Source: Marichromatium gracile
GTDB lineage: Bacteria > Pseudomonadota > Gammaproteobacteria > Chromatiales > Chromatiaceae
Assembly: GCF_004343155.1 (NCBI RefSeq)
Contig: NZ_SMDC01000001.1
Span: 558,001 to 622,000, forward strand
Direction: 5' to 3'
DNA length: 64,000 bases
The translations under genes were made by a program, and so were the position numbers. Within the stretch, counting starts at the first letter, position 1. Each line of letters starts with the position of its first letter. The notes below the pieces were generated by a model. The model searched no databases. It was not told where the DNA came from and worked only from the letters and a program-made list of their open reading frames with translations. This document shows, in pieces, positions 50,486-59,011 of this stretch.

Positions 50486-50794
50486 ATGGCCAGTGAAACC
50501 TTCGGTATTGCCCTGGGGATGATCGAGACGCGCGGGCTGGTGCCCGCGATCGAGGCGGCCGACGCCATGACCAAGGCCGCCGAGGTGCGGCTGATCGGTC
50601 GCGAGTTCGTCGGCGGCGGCTATGTCACCGTGCTGGTGCGCGGCGAGACCGGGGCGGTCAACGCCGCGGTGCGCGCCGGGGCCGACGCCTGCGAGCGGGT
50701 CGGCGACGGGCTGGTGGCGGCGCACATCATCGCCCGCCCGCACCGCGAGGTCGAGCCGGTGCTGCCGGAGCGTCCCGCCGAGGGTGGCCGCTGA
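50486..50794 (+). CDS. csoS1: Carboxysome shell hexamer protein CsoS1 (copy 2)
   Basis: A 102-residue BMC-domain protein with the same core as copy 1 and a different tail (ERPAEGGR). GAGGAG precedes ATG 50486. The 248-bp identical block, offset by exactly 350 bp from copy 1, points to recent duplication or gene conversion. Together the two supply the main facet protein. No csoS1D (tandem BMC) gene is in the window. Confidence 0.97.
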   Translation: MASETFGIALGMIETRGLVPAIEAADAMTKAAEVRLIGREFVGGGYVTVLVRGETGAVNAAVRAGADACERVGDGLVAAHIIARPHREVEPVLPERPAEGGR

Positions 50795-50853
50795 GCACGG
50801 GCGGTCGCGCCACGGCGAGCGCCGTGGGCGCGATCACCGGGAGGAGCGAGACG

Positions 50854-51321
50854 ATGAGGCTGGATCCGCGTGTGCTCGGCTATCTCGGTCGGGCGCTGAG
50901 TCATGAGTACGGGGCGGTGCAGCAGTATCTCACCCACGCCGGGCTGGCCGCGGCCTGGGGGCTGGAGGCCGGTGCCGCGCGTCTGCGCGTCGAGGCGCGC
51001 GAGGAGCTCGATCACGCCGAGCGGTTGACCGCACGGCTGCTCGATCTCGGCGCCATGCCCGGGGCCTCGCGGTTGCGCCCGGTGCGGGCGGGGACATCGC
51101 TGCAGGCGCTGCTCGAGGCCGATCGCGCGCTCGAGGCCGAGGCGCTGGCGCTCTATCGCGAGGCGGCCGAACACAGCGCCCGTGTCGGCGATACGGTCAG
51201 CGCCGAGCTGTTTGCGGCCCTGTACGAGGAGGAGCGGGCGCACGCCCGTGCGCTCGCCGAGTGGATCGACGACCTGCGCGCCGCCCCGGCGGCGCCCCGG
51301 CTTGGAGGGATTGACGCATGA
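50854..51321 (+). CDS. Bacterioferritin/ferritin-like protein of the carboxysome operon
   Basis: A 155-residue four-helix protein. The diiron-type residues are in LGRALSHEYGAVQQYLTHAG, LRVEAREELDHAERLTARLL (ExxH) and AALYEEERAHARALAEWIDD (ExxH). Ferritin-like genes are regular members of proteobacterial cso operons, with unknown role in carboxysome function. GGGAGGAG precedes the start, and its stop overlaps the acRAF start by 4 bp. Confidence 0.88.
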   Translation: MRLDPRVLGYLGRALSHEYGAVQQYLTHAGLAAAWGLEAGAARLRVEAREELDHAERLTARLLDLGAMPGASRLRPVRAGTSLQALLEADRALEAEALALYREAAEHSARVGDTVSAELFAALYEEERAHARALAEWIDDLRAAPAAPRLGGIDA

Positions 51322-51590
51322 ACCAGAGCGATTGGCGTGAACGCAACCGTCCGGCGCGGCTCGAACGGCGACTGAGCTTCGCCGACTACGACCACACCCG
51401 CGACTTCCTCGAGGACATGGCCGGGGTCAGCGAGCGACTCGGGTATTATCCCGACATCAGCTTCGGTCGCACCCATGTCAGCATCACCATCCATGCCGAG
51501 GACGGCGCCGAGTGCGTCGACCCGGCGCGCCGCGCGCTCGCCGGCGAGGTCGATGCGCTGTTCGCGCGCAGCCAGGGGGCGTCGTCATGA
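51318..51590 (+). CDS. acRAF: Alpha-carboxysome RuBisCO assembly factor (PCD-like)
   Basis: A 90-residue pterin-carbinolamine-dehydratase-like protein: RLERRLSFADYDHTRDFLED, SERLGYYPDISFGRTHVSIT. In alpha-carboxysome operons this family member lacks dehydratase function and helps RuBisCO assembly. It overlaps the ferritin-like gene upstream and the McdB-like gene downstream (ATGA), so it is tightly coupled in the operon. Confidence 0.92.
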   Translation: MNQSDWRERNRPARLERRLSFADYDHTRDFLEDMAGVSERLGYYPDISFGRTHVSITIHAEDGAECVDPARRALAGEVDALFARSQGASS

Positions 51591-51754
51591 GTGCCGAGAC
51601 ACCGTCGACCGAGGGCGACCAGCCGCCGCTCCCCGAGCCGCCGAGCGCGACCCCGCCACCGCGCAAGCCGCGCCGCAAGCGCCCGGGCGCGCCGCGCGCC
51701 GGGTCGCCCGCGCCCGCGCCGCGGCTGCCGCGACGCCGGGTCTGGCCGGACTGA
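51587..51754 (+). CDS. Small disordered protein, candidate orphan McdB
   Basis: A 55-residue protein with an acidic N-terminus (SAETPSTEGDQPPLPEPPSA), a basic proline/arginine-rich middle (PPRKPRRKRPGAPRAGSPAP) and the end PRLPRRRVWPD, with a single Trp three residues from the C-terminus. Described alpha-McdB proteins, which distribute carboxysomes with the ParA-type ATPase McdA, are short, disordered, encoded next to acRAF, and carry an invariant C-terminal tryptophan; all of these fit. McdA is absent: the next gene is a LysR regulator. The start overlaps the acRAF stop. The assignment rests on context and composition. Confidence 0.55.
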   Translation: MSAETPSTEGDQPPLPEPPSATPPPRKPRRKRPGAPRAGSPAPAPRLPRRRVWPD

Positions 51755-51818
51755 TCCGAGCCGTCGCCAGGATGCGCGGCCCGGCATCCATCCGTCAGCG
51801 CAGCCACCGGGGTGCCCC

Positions 51819-52796
51819 ATGTTCGATCCCATGCTCAACCTCGTCCGTCATGTCAGCCTGCGTCAGTTGCAGGTGTTCGAGGCCATCGCCCGGCTCAAGA
51901 GCTTCACCAAGGCCGCCGACGAGCTCTATCTCACCCAGCCGACGGTCTCCACCCAGATCAAGCGGTTGAGCGATGCCATCGGGTTGCCGCTGTTCGAGCA
52001 GATCGGCCGCCAGGTCCATCTCACCGAGGCCGGTCGCGAGCTGGAGGTGGCGGTCAAGGAGATGTTCGGCACCCTCGACCGCTTCGAGATGAAGGTCGCC
52101 GATCTCAAGGGGCTCAAGCGCGGCTATCTGCGTCTGTGCGTGATCAGCACCGCCAAGTATTTCGCCCCCGAGGTGCTCGGACGCTTCTGCCAGCAGCACG
52201 CCGGGGTCGACGTCTCGCTCAAGGTCACCAATCGCGATCGGGTGTTCGAGCGCTTGCTCGCCAACAAGGACGATCTCTATATCCTCGGCCAGACCCCGGA
52301 TCGCGAGATCGACCTGTGCTCGCGGGTGTTCGCGCCCAATCCGCTCTATGTTGTCGCCCATCGCGACCACCCGCTGGCGCGCGAGCGCGCCATCCCGCTG
52401 GCGCGGATCGCCGAGGAGCACCTGATCATGCGCGAGCCCGGCTCGGGCATCCGCGACGTGGTGCTGCAGACCTTCGAGCGCGCCGGGTTGCGTCCGCACG
52501 TGCGCATGGAGCTCGGCAGCAACGAGGCGATCAAGCATGCCATCTACGGCAAGCTCGGACTGTCGATTTTGTCGCTCCACACCCTGACCCAGGAAGGTGC
52601 GCGCTCGCAGCTCGCGCTGCTCGATGTCGAGGGTTTTCCGCTGCAGCGCCAGTGGCATGTCGCCCATGCCAAGGGCAAGGAGCTGTCGGTGGTGACCAGC
52701 GCCTTCATCGAGTTCCTCGACGCCGAGAGCGAGCAGCTCATCCGCCAACTCGACAAGACCCGTGCGCGATTGAGCCGCTGGGACGCCGCCGCCTAG
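51819..52796 (+). CDS. cbbR: LysR-family regulator, CbbR type
   Basis: A 325-residue regulator. The helix-turn-helix is SLRQLQVFEAIARLKSFTKA with ADELYLTQPTVSTQIKRLSD. The effector domain has LRLCVISTAKYFAPEVLGRF and GLSILSLHTLTQEGARSQLA. These features match CbbR proteins that sense RuBP, NADPH or similar metabolites and control cbb or inorganic-carbon-uptake genes. It is 65 bp behind the McdB-like gene on the operon strand and convergent with the Mrp-like cluster. Either or both could be its targets. Start ATG 51819; a second ATG at 51831 is possible. Confidence 0.88.
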   Translation: MFDPMLNLVRHVSLRQLQVFEAIARLKSFTKAADELYLTQPTVSTQIKRLSDAIGLPLFEQIGRQVHLTEAGRELEVAVKEMFGTLDRFEMKVADLKGLKRGYLRLCVISTAKYFAPEVLGRFCQQHAGVDVSLKVTNRDRVFERLLANKDDLYILGQTPDREIDLCSRVFAPNPLYVVAHRDHPLARERAIPLARIAEEHLIMREPGSGIRDVVLQTFERAGLRPHVRMELGSNEAIKHAIYGKLGLSILSLHTLTQEGARSQLALLDVEGFPLQRQWHVAHAKGKELSVVTSAFIEFLDAESEQLIRQLDKTRARLSRWDAAA

Positions 52797-52815
52797 CGCT
52801 CCCTCGTCCGGGTGC

Positions 52816-55122
52816 TCAGCGCGCCGGGGCGGTCAGTCGTTCGAGCAGCTCGAAGTCGATCGCCCCGCGCGCGGGGTCTCCCCGGTCACGCTCGAAGGCG
52901 CGGATCGCCGCGCGGGTACGTGGCCCGATCAGCCCGTCGACCGGCCCCGGATCGAATCCCAGCGCGACCAGCCAGCGCTGCACCCGGCGCACCAGGGCGT
53001 TGCTCAGCTCGGGCGCGTCGAGTGTGCTGCCCTCGCTGTCACAGCGGGGCAGTCGTAACAGGTCCTCGGCGTCGTCGGGGGCGGCGAGCAGGAAGGGGCG
53101 CGCCGGGTCGCAGGCGCTCGCTCCCGGCGTCGATCCCGGCTCGACCCGCGCCGTGGCCTCCGCCTCCTGTATGGACTCGATCTGCGGCGAGGGGTCATCC
53201 GGCGTGCTCTCGACCTCCGGCATGGCCTCGATCTCCGAGGAGGCCTCGATCTCCGAGGTGGATTCGATCTCCGAGGTGGATTCGATCTCCGAGGTGGATT
53301 CGATCTCCGAGGTGGATTCGATCTCCGAGATGGATTCGATCTCCGAGATGGATTCGATCTCCGAGATGGATTCGATCTCCGAGATGGATTCGATCTCCGA
53401 GATGGATTCGATCTCCGAGATGGATTCGATCAGGGGGTCGGACTCCATGGGCCTGGCCGCGATCTCGACCGGCGCGCGCCACAGTGCGCCGATCAACAGC
53501 AGCAGCAGGGTCAGCCACAGCGCCCCGGCGACCGGCCAGCGGCGCAGTGCGTGCTCGCCGTCGGCGACCGCCGGACCGAGGGTGAGTCCCTCCCCGATGC
53601 GCGCGACGAGAGGGCGGGTCAGTGCCAGCCAGACCCTCGCCAGTCGCTGCCAGGCGTGGCTGACGGCATGCCACGGGGGGGCGAGCAGCGCCAGCAGGTC
53701 GCCGGGCGGGACCTGCCCGGCGAGACGGCGCAAGGGGCCGGGCCAGCGCCAGACCAGTAACGCCAGCCCCACCCCGGCGCCGACCAGGAGGGCGTCCTTG
53801 AGTTCGGGGGGCGCCGGTACGAGCAGCGGGAACAGCACCACCAGCGCGACCAGCCCGCCCCAGCTCGCCAGCGCCCAGCCCTGAGCGGGGTGGGGGCGCG
53901 CCTCGATCCCGGCCACCAACCACAGCAGCCGCGCCATCAGCAGGGTGGTCACCACCACCGAGGCGCTCACCAGGGTGAGGATCCACGGCCAGCGCGCGTG
54001 CTCGAGCAACGGCGCCACCGCCGCCTTGGCCGCGGCCCCGCTGGTCAGCGGCGCGCCGGCCATCGCCAGCGCCAGCAGCGCCATGCCGGCGAGGATCAGT
54101 GGCTGCGCCGGCGCGCCCGCCTTGCGCAGCCCCACCCCGAGGAAGAGGCCGCCCTTGACCAGGGCATGGTGGACGACATAGAGCGCCAGTGCGCCCACCC
54201 CGACCTCGGCCAGCGTCGGCTCGGCGAGCATCGCTCCGAGCAGCGCCGCCAGCAGCCCCATCTTGGCGATGCTCGAGTAGGCCAGCACCGTCTTCGCCTC
54301 GGTCTGCATCAGTCCGATCGGCAAGGCCAGCGCCAGGGTCAGCAGCCCGATGCCGGTCAGCAGCTCGCCCCAGCCGGGCAGGGCGATCACGCCTACCGGG
54401 AGATAGCGCAGCCAGCCGAGTAGCGCGACCTTGATCATGGTCGCGCTCAACACCGCGCTGGCCGCCGCCGGCGCCGCCGGGTGGGCGAGCGGCAGCCACA
54501 GGTGCAGCGGCATCAGCCCGGCCTTGACCGCGAGCCCGGCGAGCAGCAGCCCGATGGCCGCAGGTCCGAGCGTGGCGAGCTGTTGCGGCGCCGGGGCGAG
54601 TGTCCCGCTCTCGCTGGCGATCAGCGCCAGGGCCGCGAACAGGGTGACCTCGCCGAGCAACGCCATCGCCAGATAGACCCGCCCGGCACGCAGCGCGCGC
54701 GCGTTGCCCTCGTGGATCACCAGTCCGTAGGCGGCCAGCCCCATGATCGCGAAGCCGGCATAGAAGCTCGCCAGATCCTGGCCGACGATCAGCCACAGGT
54801 TGCCGGCCATGGCGAGCAGAAAGAGTGCGCGGAAGCGCCCGGCAGCGGGACCGAGACCGGCGCTGCCGGCATGGATCCCGGCGACCAGCCACAGCAGCGC
54901 GGTGAACAGCAGATAGGTGCGTCCCAGTGGATCGAGTCCGAGCTGGGTGCCGAGCAGCAGCCAGGGCAGCTCGATACGGGTGCCGAGCGGCACCACGAGC
55001 GTTGCGCCGAGCGCCGGCAGGGGGCCGAGCGCGGCGAGCCAGCGGCCATGGCGCGTGCTGGATGCGAAGGGGGCCAGCAGCAGCGGCCAGATCCAGGCGG
55101 CGAGCAGCAGCCAGGCGCTCAT
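52816..55122 (-). CDS. NuoL/MrpA-type antiporter subunit fused to a peptidoglycan-binding domain
   Basis: A 768-residue fusion. Residues 1-550 are a proton-conducting antiporter-like subunit of about 14 helices: FYAGFAIMGLAAYGLVIHEG, GLAVKAGLMPLHLWLPLAHP (channel Lys), ASAVLSATMIKVALLGWLRY (second Lys) and YVVHHALVKGGLFLGVGLRK. A final helix (WPVAGALWLTLLLLLIGALW) is followed by an acidic linker, residues about 566-631, built of ESISEI/ESTSEI six-residue units. Residues about 695-765 are a PG_binding_1 domain: VRRVQRWLVALGFDPGPVDG with LIGPRTRAAIRAFERDRGD. The start overlaps the upstream stop (ATGA); it is last in the nine-gene operon. The fusion would tether the complex to the cell wall if the C-terminus is periplasmic. 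Confidence 0.88.
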   Translation of the reverse strand: MSAWLLLAAWIWPLLLAPFASSTRHGRWLAALGPLPALGATLVVPLGTRIELPWLLLGTQLGLDPLGRTYLLFTALLWLVAGIHAGSAGLGPAAGRFRALFLLAMAGNLWLIVGQDLASFYAGFAIMGLAAYGLVIHEGNARALRAGRVYLAMALLGEVTLFAALALIASESGTLAPAPQQLATLGPAAIGLLLAGLAVKAGLMPLHLWLPLAHPAAPAAASAVLSATMIKVALLGWLRYLPVGVIALPGWGELLTGIGLLTLALALPIGLMQTEAKTVLAYSSIAKMGLLAALLGAMLAEPTLAEVGVGALALYVVHHALVKGGLFLGVGLRKAGAPAQPLILAGMALLALAMAGAPLTSGAAAKAAVAPLLEHARWPWILTLVSASVVVTTLLMARLLWLVAGIEARPHPAQGWALASWGGLVALVVLFPLLVPAPPELKDALLVGAGVGLALLVWRWPGPLRRLAGQVPPGDLLALLAPPWHAVSHAWQRLARVWLALTRPLVARIGEGLTLGPAVADGEHALRRWPVAGALWLTLLLLLIGALWRAPVEIAARPMESDPLIESISEIESISEIESISEIESISEIESISEIESISEIESTSEIESTSEIESTSEIESTSEIEASSEIEAMPEVESTPDDPSPQIESIQEAEATARVEPGSTPGASACDPARPFLLAAPDDAEDLLRLPRCDSEGSTLDAPELSNALVRRVQRWLVALGFDPGPVDGLIGPRTRAAIRAFERDRGDPARGAIDFELLERLTAPAR
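53230..53427 (-). repeat. Coding 18-bp tandem repeat, 11 units
   Basis: Eleven head-to-tail 18-bp units starting gatctccga encode ESISEI (six), ESTSEI (four) and EASSEI (one). A degenerate unit follows at each end. The unit is divisible by three, so changes in copy number would alter linker length without breaking the frame. DNA identity among the first six units is perfect, suggesting recent expansion. Confidence 0.97.
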
Positions 55123-56624
55123 CGATCATACTCCCGGCGCGCGATCAGCTCGGCCCACTCCAGCGGGCTGAAGGGTGCGGCGGCGAACAGACCGGCGAGC
55201 AGACAGAGGGTCGCGGTGATCAGCGGCGGCCACAGCAGCGCCGCGCGGGTCTCGAGACGGCGCCGCGCGATCCGCTCCTCTGGCCAGTGTTCGGGTGGGG
55301 GGCGGAACCAGGCGCGATAGAGGATCGGCAGGAAGTAGGCGGCGTTGAGCAGGCCGCTGGCGGCGAGCACCGCCAGCACCCAGTCGGCACCGCCGTCGAT
55401 CGCGCCGAGCCCGAGATACCACTTGCTGACGAAGCCGGCCAGCGGCGGGATGCCGATCATGCCCAGCGCGCCGGCGCTGAAGGCCAGCGTCGTCCAGGGC
55501 ATGCGCCGTCCGACCCCGTCCATCTGGCTGACCCGGTGGATGCCGAGGGTCTCGGCATAGTTGCCGGCGCAGAAGAACAGGGTGATCTTCATGATCCCCT
55601 GGTGGACCAGATGGACCAGCCCGCCGACGGTGGCGATCGGACCGAAGATCGAAGTGCCGAGCGCGATGTAGGAGACCTGGCTGACGGTGGAATAGGCCAA
55701 CCGGCTCTTGAGTCCGTCCTGGACCAGGGCGCGCAGCGAACCGTAGAGGATGGTGACGGAGGCCAGCGCGCCGAGCAGCGCGAGCAGCCCGAGCGCGTCG
55801 GCCAGCCCCACGCCGTAGACGTCATAGACCACGCGGACGATACCGAAGGCGCCGGCCTTGACCACCGCCACCGCGTGCAGCAGCGCGCTCACCGGCGCCG
55901 GGGCCACCATCGACTGCGGCAGCCAGCCGTGCAGCGGCACCAGCGCGGCCTTGACCCCGAGCCCGGCGAGCAGCAGCACGAAGATCACCTGGAACTGACC
56001 GTGCAGCGTCGCCGGCAGATCGCCGAGGATGCCGCCCTGGACGAAGTCGAGCGGCCCGGCGAGGGTCTGCAGCCAGACCGCGCCGAGCAGCAGCAGGGCG
56101 CCGCCGCCGACGGTGTAGTAGAGATAGATGCGCGCCCCGCGGGTCGCCTCCGGGGTGCCGCGATGGGCCACCAGCGGATAGGTCGCGAGGGTGAGGATCT
56201 CGTAGCAGATGACGAAGGTGAGCAGGTTGCCCGCCAGGGCGATGCCGACGGTGGCCGAGACGCAGAGACTGAAGAAGCCGAAGAAGCGGCTGCGGTTGGG
56301 GGTGCGCTCGAGATAGCCGATGGCATAGATGGTGGTCACCAGCCAGAGCACCGAGGAGAGGGTGACGAAGAGCACCGAGAGCGCATCGGCGGCGAACACC
56401 AGATCGAGTCCGGGGGCGAGGCTGATACGGCTCTCGTAGTCGTGCTCGTGATAGACCCCCCAGATCATCACTCCGACCAGCGCCAGCTTGGTCAGGGCGC
56501 CGGCCATGTTGAGACTGGTGCGCAGCAGATGGCTGTCCTCGCGCACCAGGAAGATCGCCGCCCCGGGCACCAGCGAGGAGCAGACGATCAGTAGCGGCAG
56601 CAGGGTGTCGAGCGCGCTGCTCAT
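55119..56624 (-). CDS. MrpD/NuoM-type antiporter subunit
   Basis: A 501-residue membrane subunit of the proton-conducting Proton_antipo_M family. Key segments are ICYEILTLATYPLVAHRGTP (the TM5 Glu and following loop), LAGLGVKAALVPLHGWLPQS (channel Lys), SALLHAVAVVKAGAFGIVRV (His/Lys), and LVHLVHQGIMKITLFFCAGN (terminal channel Lys). It overlaps both neighbours by 4 bp. One of three paralogous antiporter subunits in the operon, as in complex I and unlike the standard two of Mrp. Confidence 0.9.
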   Translation of the reverse strand: MSSALDTLLPLLIVCSSLVPGAAIFLVREDSHLLRTSLNMAGALTKLALVGVMIWGVYHEHDYESRISLAPGLDLVFAADALSVLFVTLSSVLWLVTTIYAIGYLERTPNRSRFFGFFSLCVSATVGIALAGNLLTFVICYEILTLATYPLVAHRGTPEATRGARIYLYYTVGGGALLLLGAVWLQTLAGPLDFVQGGILGDLPATLHGQFQVIFVLLLAGLGVKAALVPLHGWLPQSMVAPAPVSALLHAVAVVKAGAFGIVRVVYDVYGVGLADALGLLALLGALASVTILYGSLRALVQDGLKSRLAYSTVSQVSYIALGTSIFGPIATVGGLVHLVHQGIMKITLFFCAGNYAETLGIHRVSQMDGVGRRMPWTTLAFSAGALGMIGIPPLAGFVSKWYLGLGAIDGGADWVLAVLAASGLLNAAYFLPILYRAWFRPPPEHWPEERIARRRLETRAALLWPPLITATLCLLAGLFAAAPFSPLEWAELIARREYDR

Positions 56625-58066
56625 CGGTCGATCTCCACCGGCTCGAGCAGCCCCCACAGACCTCCGGCGGCCAACCCCAAGCCGGCCACCGCGAGCAACG
56701 CCAGCACCAGTCCCGGCAGCTCCGCGCGCACCTGGGTGACGAAGTGCAGCGGCGTGGGTTCCTGGTTGAAGGCGCGCGCCAGCACCCGGAACACATAGGC
56801 CGCGGCAAGCAGGGTGCCGGCGAGCACCGGCAGGATCCACCACCACTGGCCCTGATCGATGGCCGCCTCCAGGAGCAGCCACTTGCCGATGAAGCTGCCG
56901 CTCGGCGGCAGCCCGATCAGTGCCACCCCGGCCAGTCCGAGGGTGAAGGTGGTCGCCGGCAGTCGCTGCGCGGTGCCGCCGAGGGCATCGATGCGATCAT
57001 GCCCGGCGAGCTGCTGGACCTGACCGGCGGCGAGGAAGAAGGCGGCCTTGGCGAACCCGTGGGTGAGCGCCATCAGCAGCAGGGCGCCGAGCAGGGCGGT
57101 GCGCTCGGGGCCTGGGTCGAGCCCCTGGATCAGGGGGACGAAGAGGAACAGATAACCGATCTGGGCGACCGTGGAGTGGGCCGCGAGCAGCTTCAGCCGC
57201 TCGGCGCGCAGCGCCCGCCACGACCCCCAGATCACGCCGCAGGCGCCGAGCAGACCGAGCAGGGTGGCCGCGGCGGGTTGGGTCACCGCGGCGAAGGGGC
57301 CGAGCCAGAGCATCAGCAGCAGCCAGGCGGCGACCTTGCCGACCAGCGCCGAGAGCGCGGCGCTGACCGGCGCCGGGGCGTTGGCGTGAGTCGGCGGTAG
57401 CCAGAAGTGCAGCGGGAAGAGTGCGGCCTTGAGCGCCAGCCCCAGGCTCAGCAGCGCCAGCGCGGTGGCATCCACCAGCCCGGGGCCGAGCCGGGTGCCG
57501 AGCAGCGCGAGGTCGAGCTGACCGTGGGCGGCATAGATCAGCGCCACCCCGAGCAGATAGGTCATCGAGCCGAGCAGGCCGACGAGCAGATAGCGCAGGC
57601 TCGCGGTCAGCGCCGCGCGACCGCCGCCGAGCGCGGCGAGCGCCGCGCCGGAGAGCCCGAGGAGTTCCAGCCCGACATAGATGTTGAACAGATCGGCGGC
57701 GAGGAACAGGGCGTTGAGCGCGGCCCACAACAGCAGCCACAGCGGCCAGAACTGGCGCAACCGCTCGGGGTCGCGGAAATACCCTCCGGCATGGATGCTG
57801 ATGGCCAGCGCGACCATCGCGGTCATCGCCAGCAGCGCGGCGACCGCGCCGTCGGCGGCGAGGGCGATGCCGAGCGGCGCCGACCAGCCGCCGAGGCTGG
57901 CGCGCAGCGGCCCCTGCTCCCACACCCCGACCACCAGCCAGAGCACGACCCCGCTGCTCGCCAGCGCCGCGATCAGTCCGAGCGCGCGGGCACGAGCGGG
58001 CGCGAGCGTGGTGGCCAGCGCGCCGAGCAGCGGCAGGCAGACCGCGAGCGGCAGGCTAGCGTTCAT
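56621..58066 (-). CDS. MrpD/NuoN-type antiporter subunit
   Basis: A 481-residue antiporter-like subunit: LFNIYVGLELLGLSGAALAA (TM5 Glu), LGLALKAALFPLHFWLPPTH (Lys), APVSAALSALVGKVAAWLLL (Lys) and ALTHGFAKAAFFLAAGQVQQ (Lys). It overlaps the MnhC-like gene by 11 bp upstream and the next antiporter gene by 4 bp. Conserved lysine/glutamate residues indicate an active ion channel. Confidence 0.9.
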   Translation of the reverse strand: MNASLPLAVCLPLLGALATTLAPARARALGLIAALASSGVVLWLVVGVWEQGPLRASLGGWSAPLGIALAADGAVAALLAMTAMVALAISIHAGGYFRDPERLRQFWPLWLLLWAALNALFLAADLFNIYVGLELLGLSGAALAALGGGRAALTASLRYLLVGLLGSMTYLLGVALIYAAHGQLDLALLGTRLGPGLVDATALALLSLGLALKAALFPLHFWLPPTHANAPAPVSAALSALVGKVAAWLLLMLWLGPFAAVTQPAAATLLGLLGACGVIWGSWRALRAERLKLLAAHSTVAQIGYLFLFVPLIQGLDPGPERTALLGALLLMALTHGFAKAAFFLAAGQVQQLAGHDRIDALGGTAQRLPATTFTLGLAGVALIGLPPSGSFIGKWLLLEAAIDQGQWWWILPVLAGTLLAAAYVFRVLARAFNQEPTPLHFVTQVRAELPGLVLALLAVAGLGLAAGGLWGLLEPVEIDR

Positions 58067-58349
58067 CCTCGGGCACGCCCCCCTGCTCATCGAGTCGTCG
58101 GCCGAAGACCAGGGCCAGCGCGGTGGCGCTCACCGCCACCACGATCCCGGTGAGCACCAGCGCGTGCGGCACCGGATCGGGGGGCGCGCCGTCGCGCTCG
58201 GCGAGCGCGATCAGCAGGTGGAAGACGCCGCTGCCCATGATGTTGATCGCGATCAGCTTGCGCAGCAGCGGCCTATGGACCAGGAAGGCCCAGAGCCCGA
58301 GCACGCAGAGCGCGACGCCGGCGCCGCCGTAGAGCAGTTGCGTGCTCAT
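58056..58349 (-). CDS. mrpC: MrpC/NuoK-like subunit
   Basis: A 97-residue, three-helix protein: LYGGAGVALCVLGLWAFLVH, KLIAINIMGSGVFHLLIALA, HALVLTGIVVAVSATALALV. This is the NuoK/MnhC pattern with the PHALVLTGIVV signature. Overlaps by 4 bp with the MrpB-like gene and by 11 bp with the next antiporter gene. Confidence 0.92.
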   Translation of the reverse strand: MSTQLLYGGAGVALCVLGLWAFLVHRPLLRKLIAINIMGSGVFHLLIALAERDGAPPDPVPHALVLTGIVVAVSATALALVFGRRLDEQGGVPEDER

Positions 58350-59011
58350 CGCCCCTCCCCCGGTGGCCGACCGCCGACATAGGCCGCGGCCAGGGTGGCG
58401 CCGATGGCCAGGGTGGCGGCGCCCTCGATGGCGAGGATCAGCCACTTCGACCAGTCCGTCGGATAATCGAGCAGGTCGCGCCCGAACGCGAGCACCGTCA
58501 ACCCGACCAGCAGGAAGGCGCCGACGCCGAGCACCGCGAGCAGCCGCTGGAGCGACTCGCCGGGCAGCCCGGCGCGAGGGTCGCCGGCGAGACGCAGCAC
58601 CACCCCGGCGGCGCCGAGCAGGGCACCGCCCTGGAAGGCGCCGCCCGGCACCTGGCCGCCGGCCCAGAGCAGATAGCCGCCGGTGAGGATCAGCAGCGGC
58701 ACCACCCAGGCGACCATCGCCCGCAGCGCCGAGCCGGCGCGCTGATAGGCCGGGGCCGGCGGGCCGAGCGACCAGATCCCGAGCAGCGCGGCGAGCAGCA
58801 CCGCCAGCTCGAGCAGGGTGTCGTAGGCGCGGTAGTCGAGCAACACCGCGGTGACCGGGTTGCCGACCCCGGTGAGCGGCAGCGCGGCGAACGCCGCCTC
58901 GGCGAGTGCGGGCTCGGGCCGCGCGGCGAGCGCGGTGGCCAGCACCCATAGCAGCAGCCCGCCGAGTGCGGCGGCGAGCAGGGCGACGAGCAGGCGTGCC
59001 GGGCCGTTCAT
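58346..59011 (-). CDS. mrpB: MrpB-like subunit (MnhB domain)
   Basis: A 221-residue protein with six to seven helices. The N-terminal part resembles the MbhE region (NPVTAVLLDYRAYDTLLELA). The MnhB domain follows with VPLLILTGGYLLWAGGQVPG and GAFQGGALLGAAGVVLRLAG (conserved GGxxPGGGFQGG-like loop). Length exceeds a typical single MnhB because of the fused N-terminal part. Confidence 0.88.
   Translation of the reverse strand: MNGPARLLVALLAAALGGLLLWVLATALAARPEPALAEAAFAALPLTGVGNPVTAVLLDYRAYDTLLELAVLLAALLGIWSLGPPAPAYQRAGSALRAMVAWVVPLLILTGGYLLWAGGQVPGGAFQGGALLGAAGVVLRLAGDPRAGLPGESLQRLLAVLGVGAFLLVGLTVLAFGRDLLDYPTDWSKWLILAIEGAATLAIGATLAAAYVGGRPPGEGR

Noticed and set aside
53220-53440. Regular repeats suggesting a CRISPR array
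   Set aside because: Units are 18 bp, head to tail, without spacers, and lie in frame inside a coding region.
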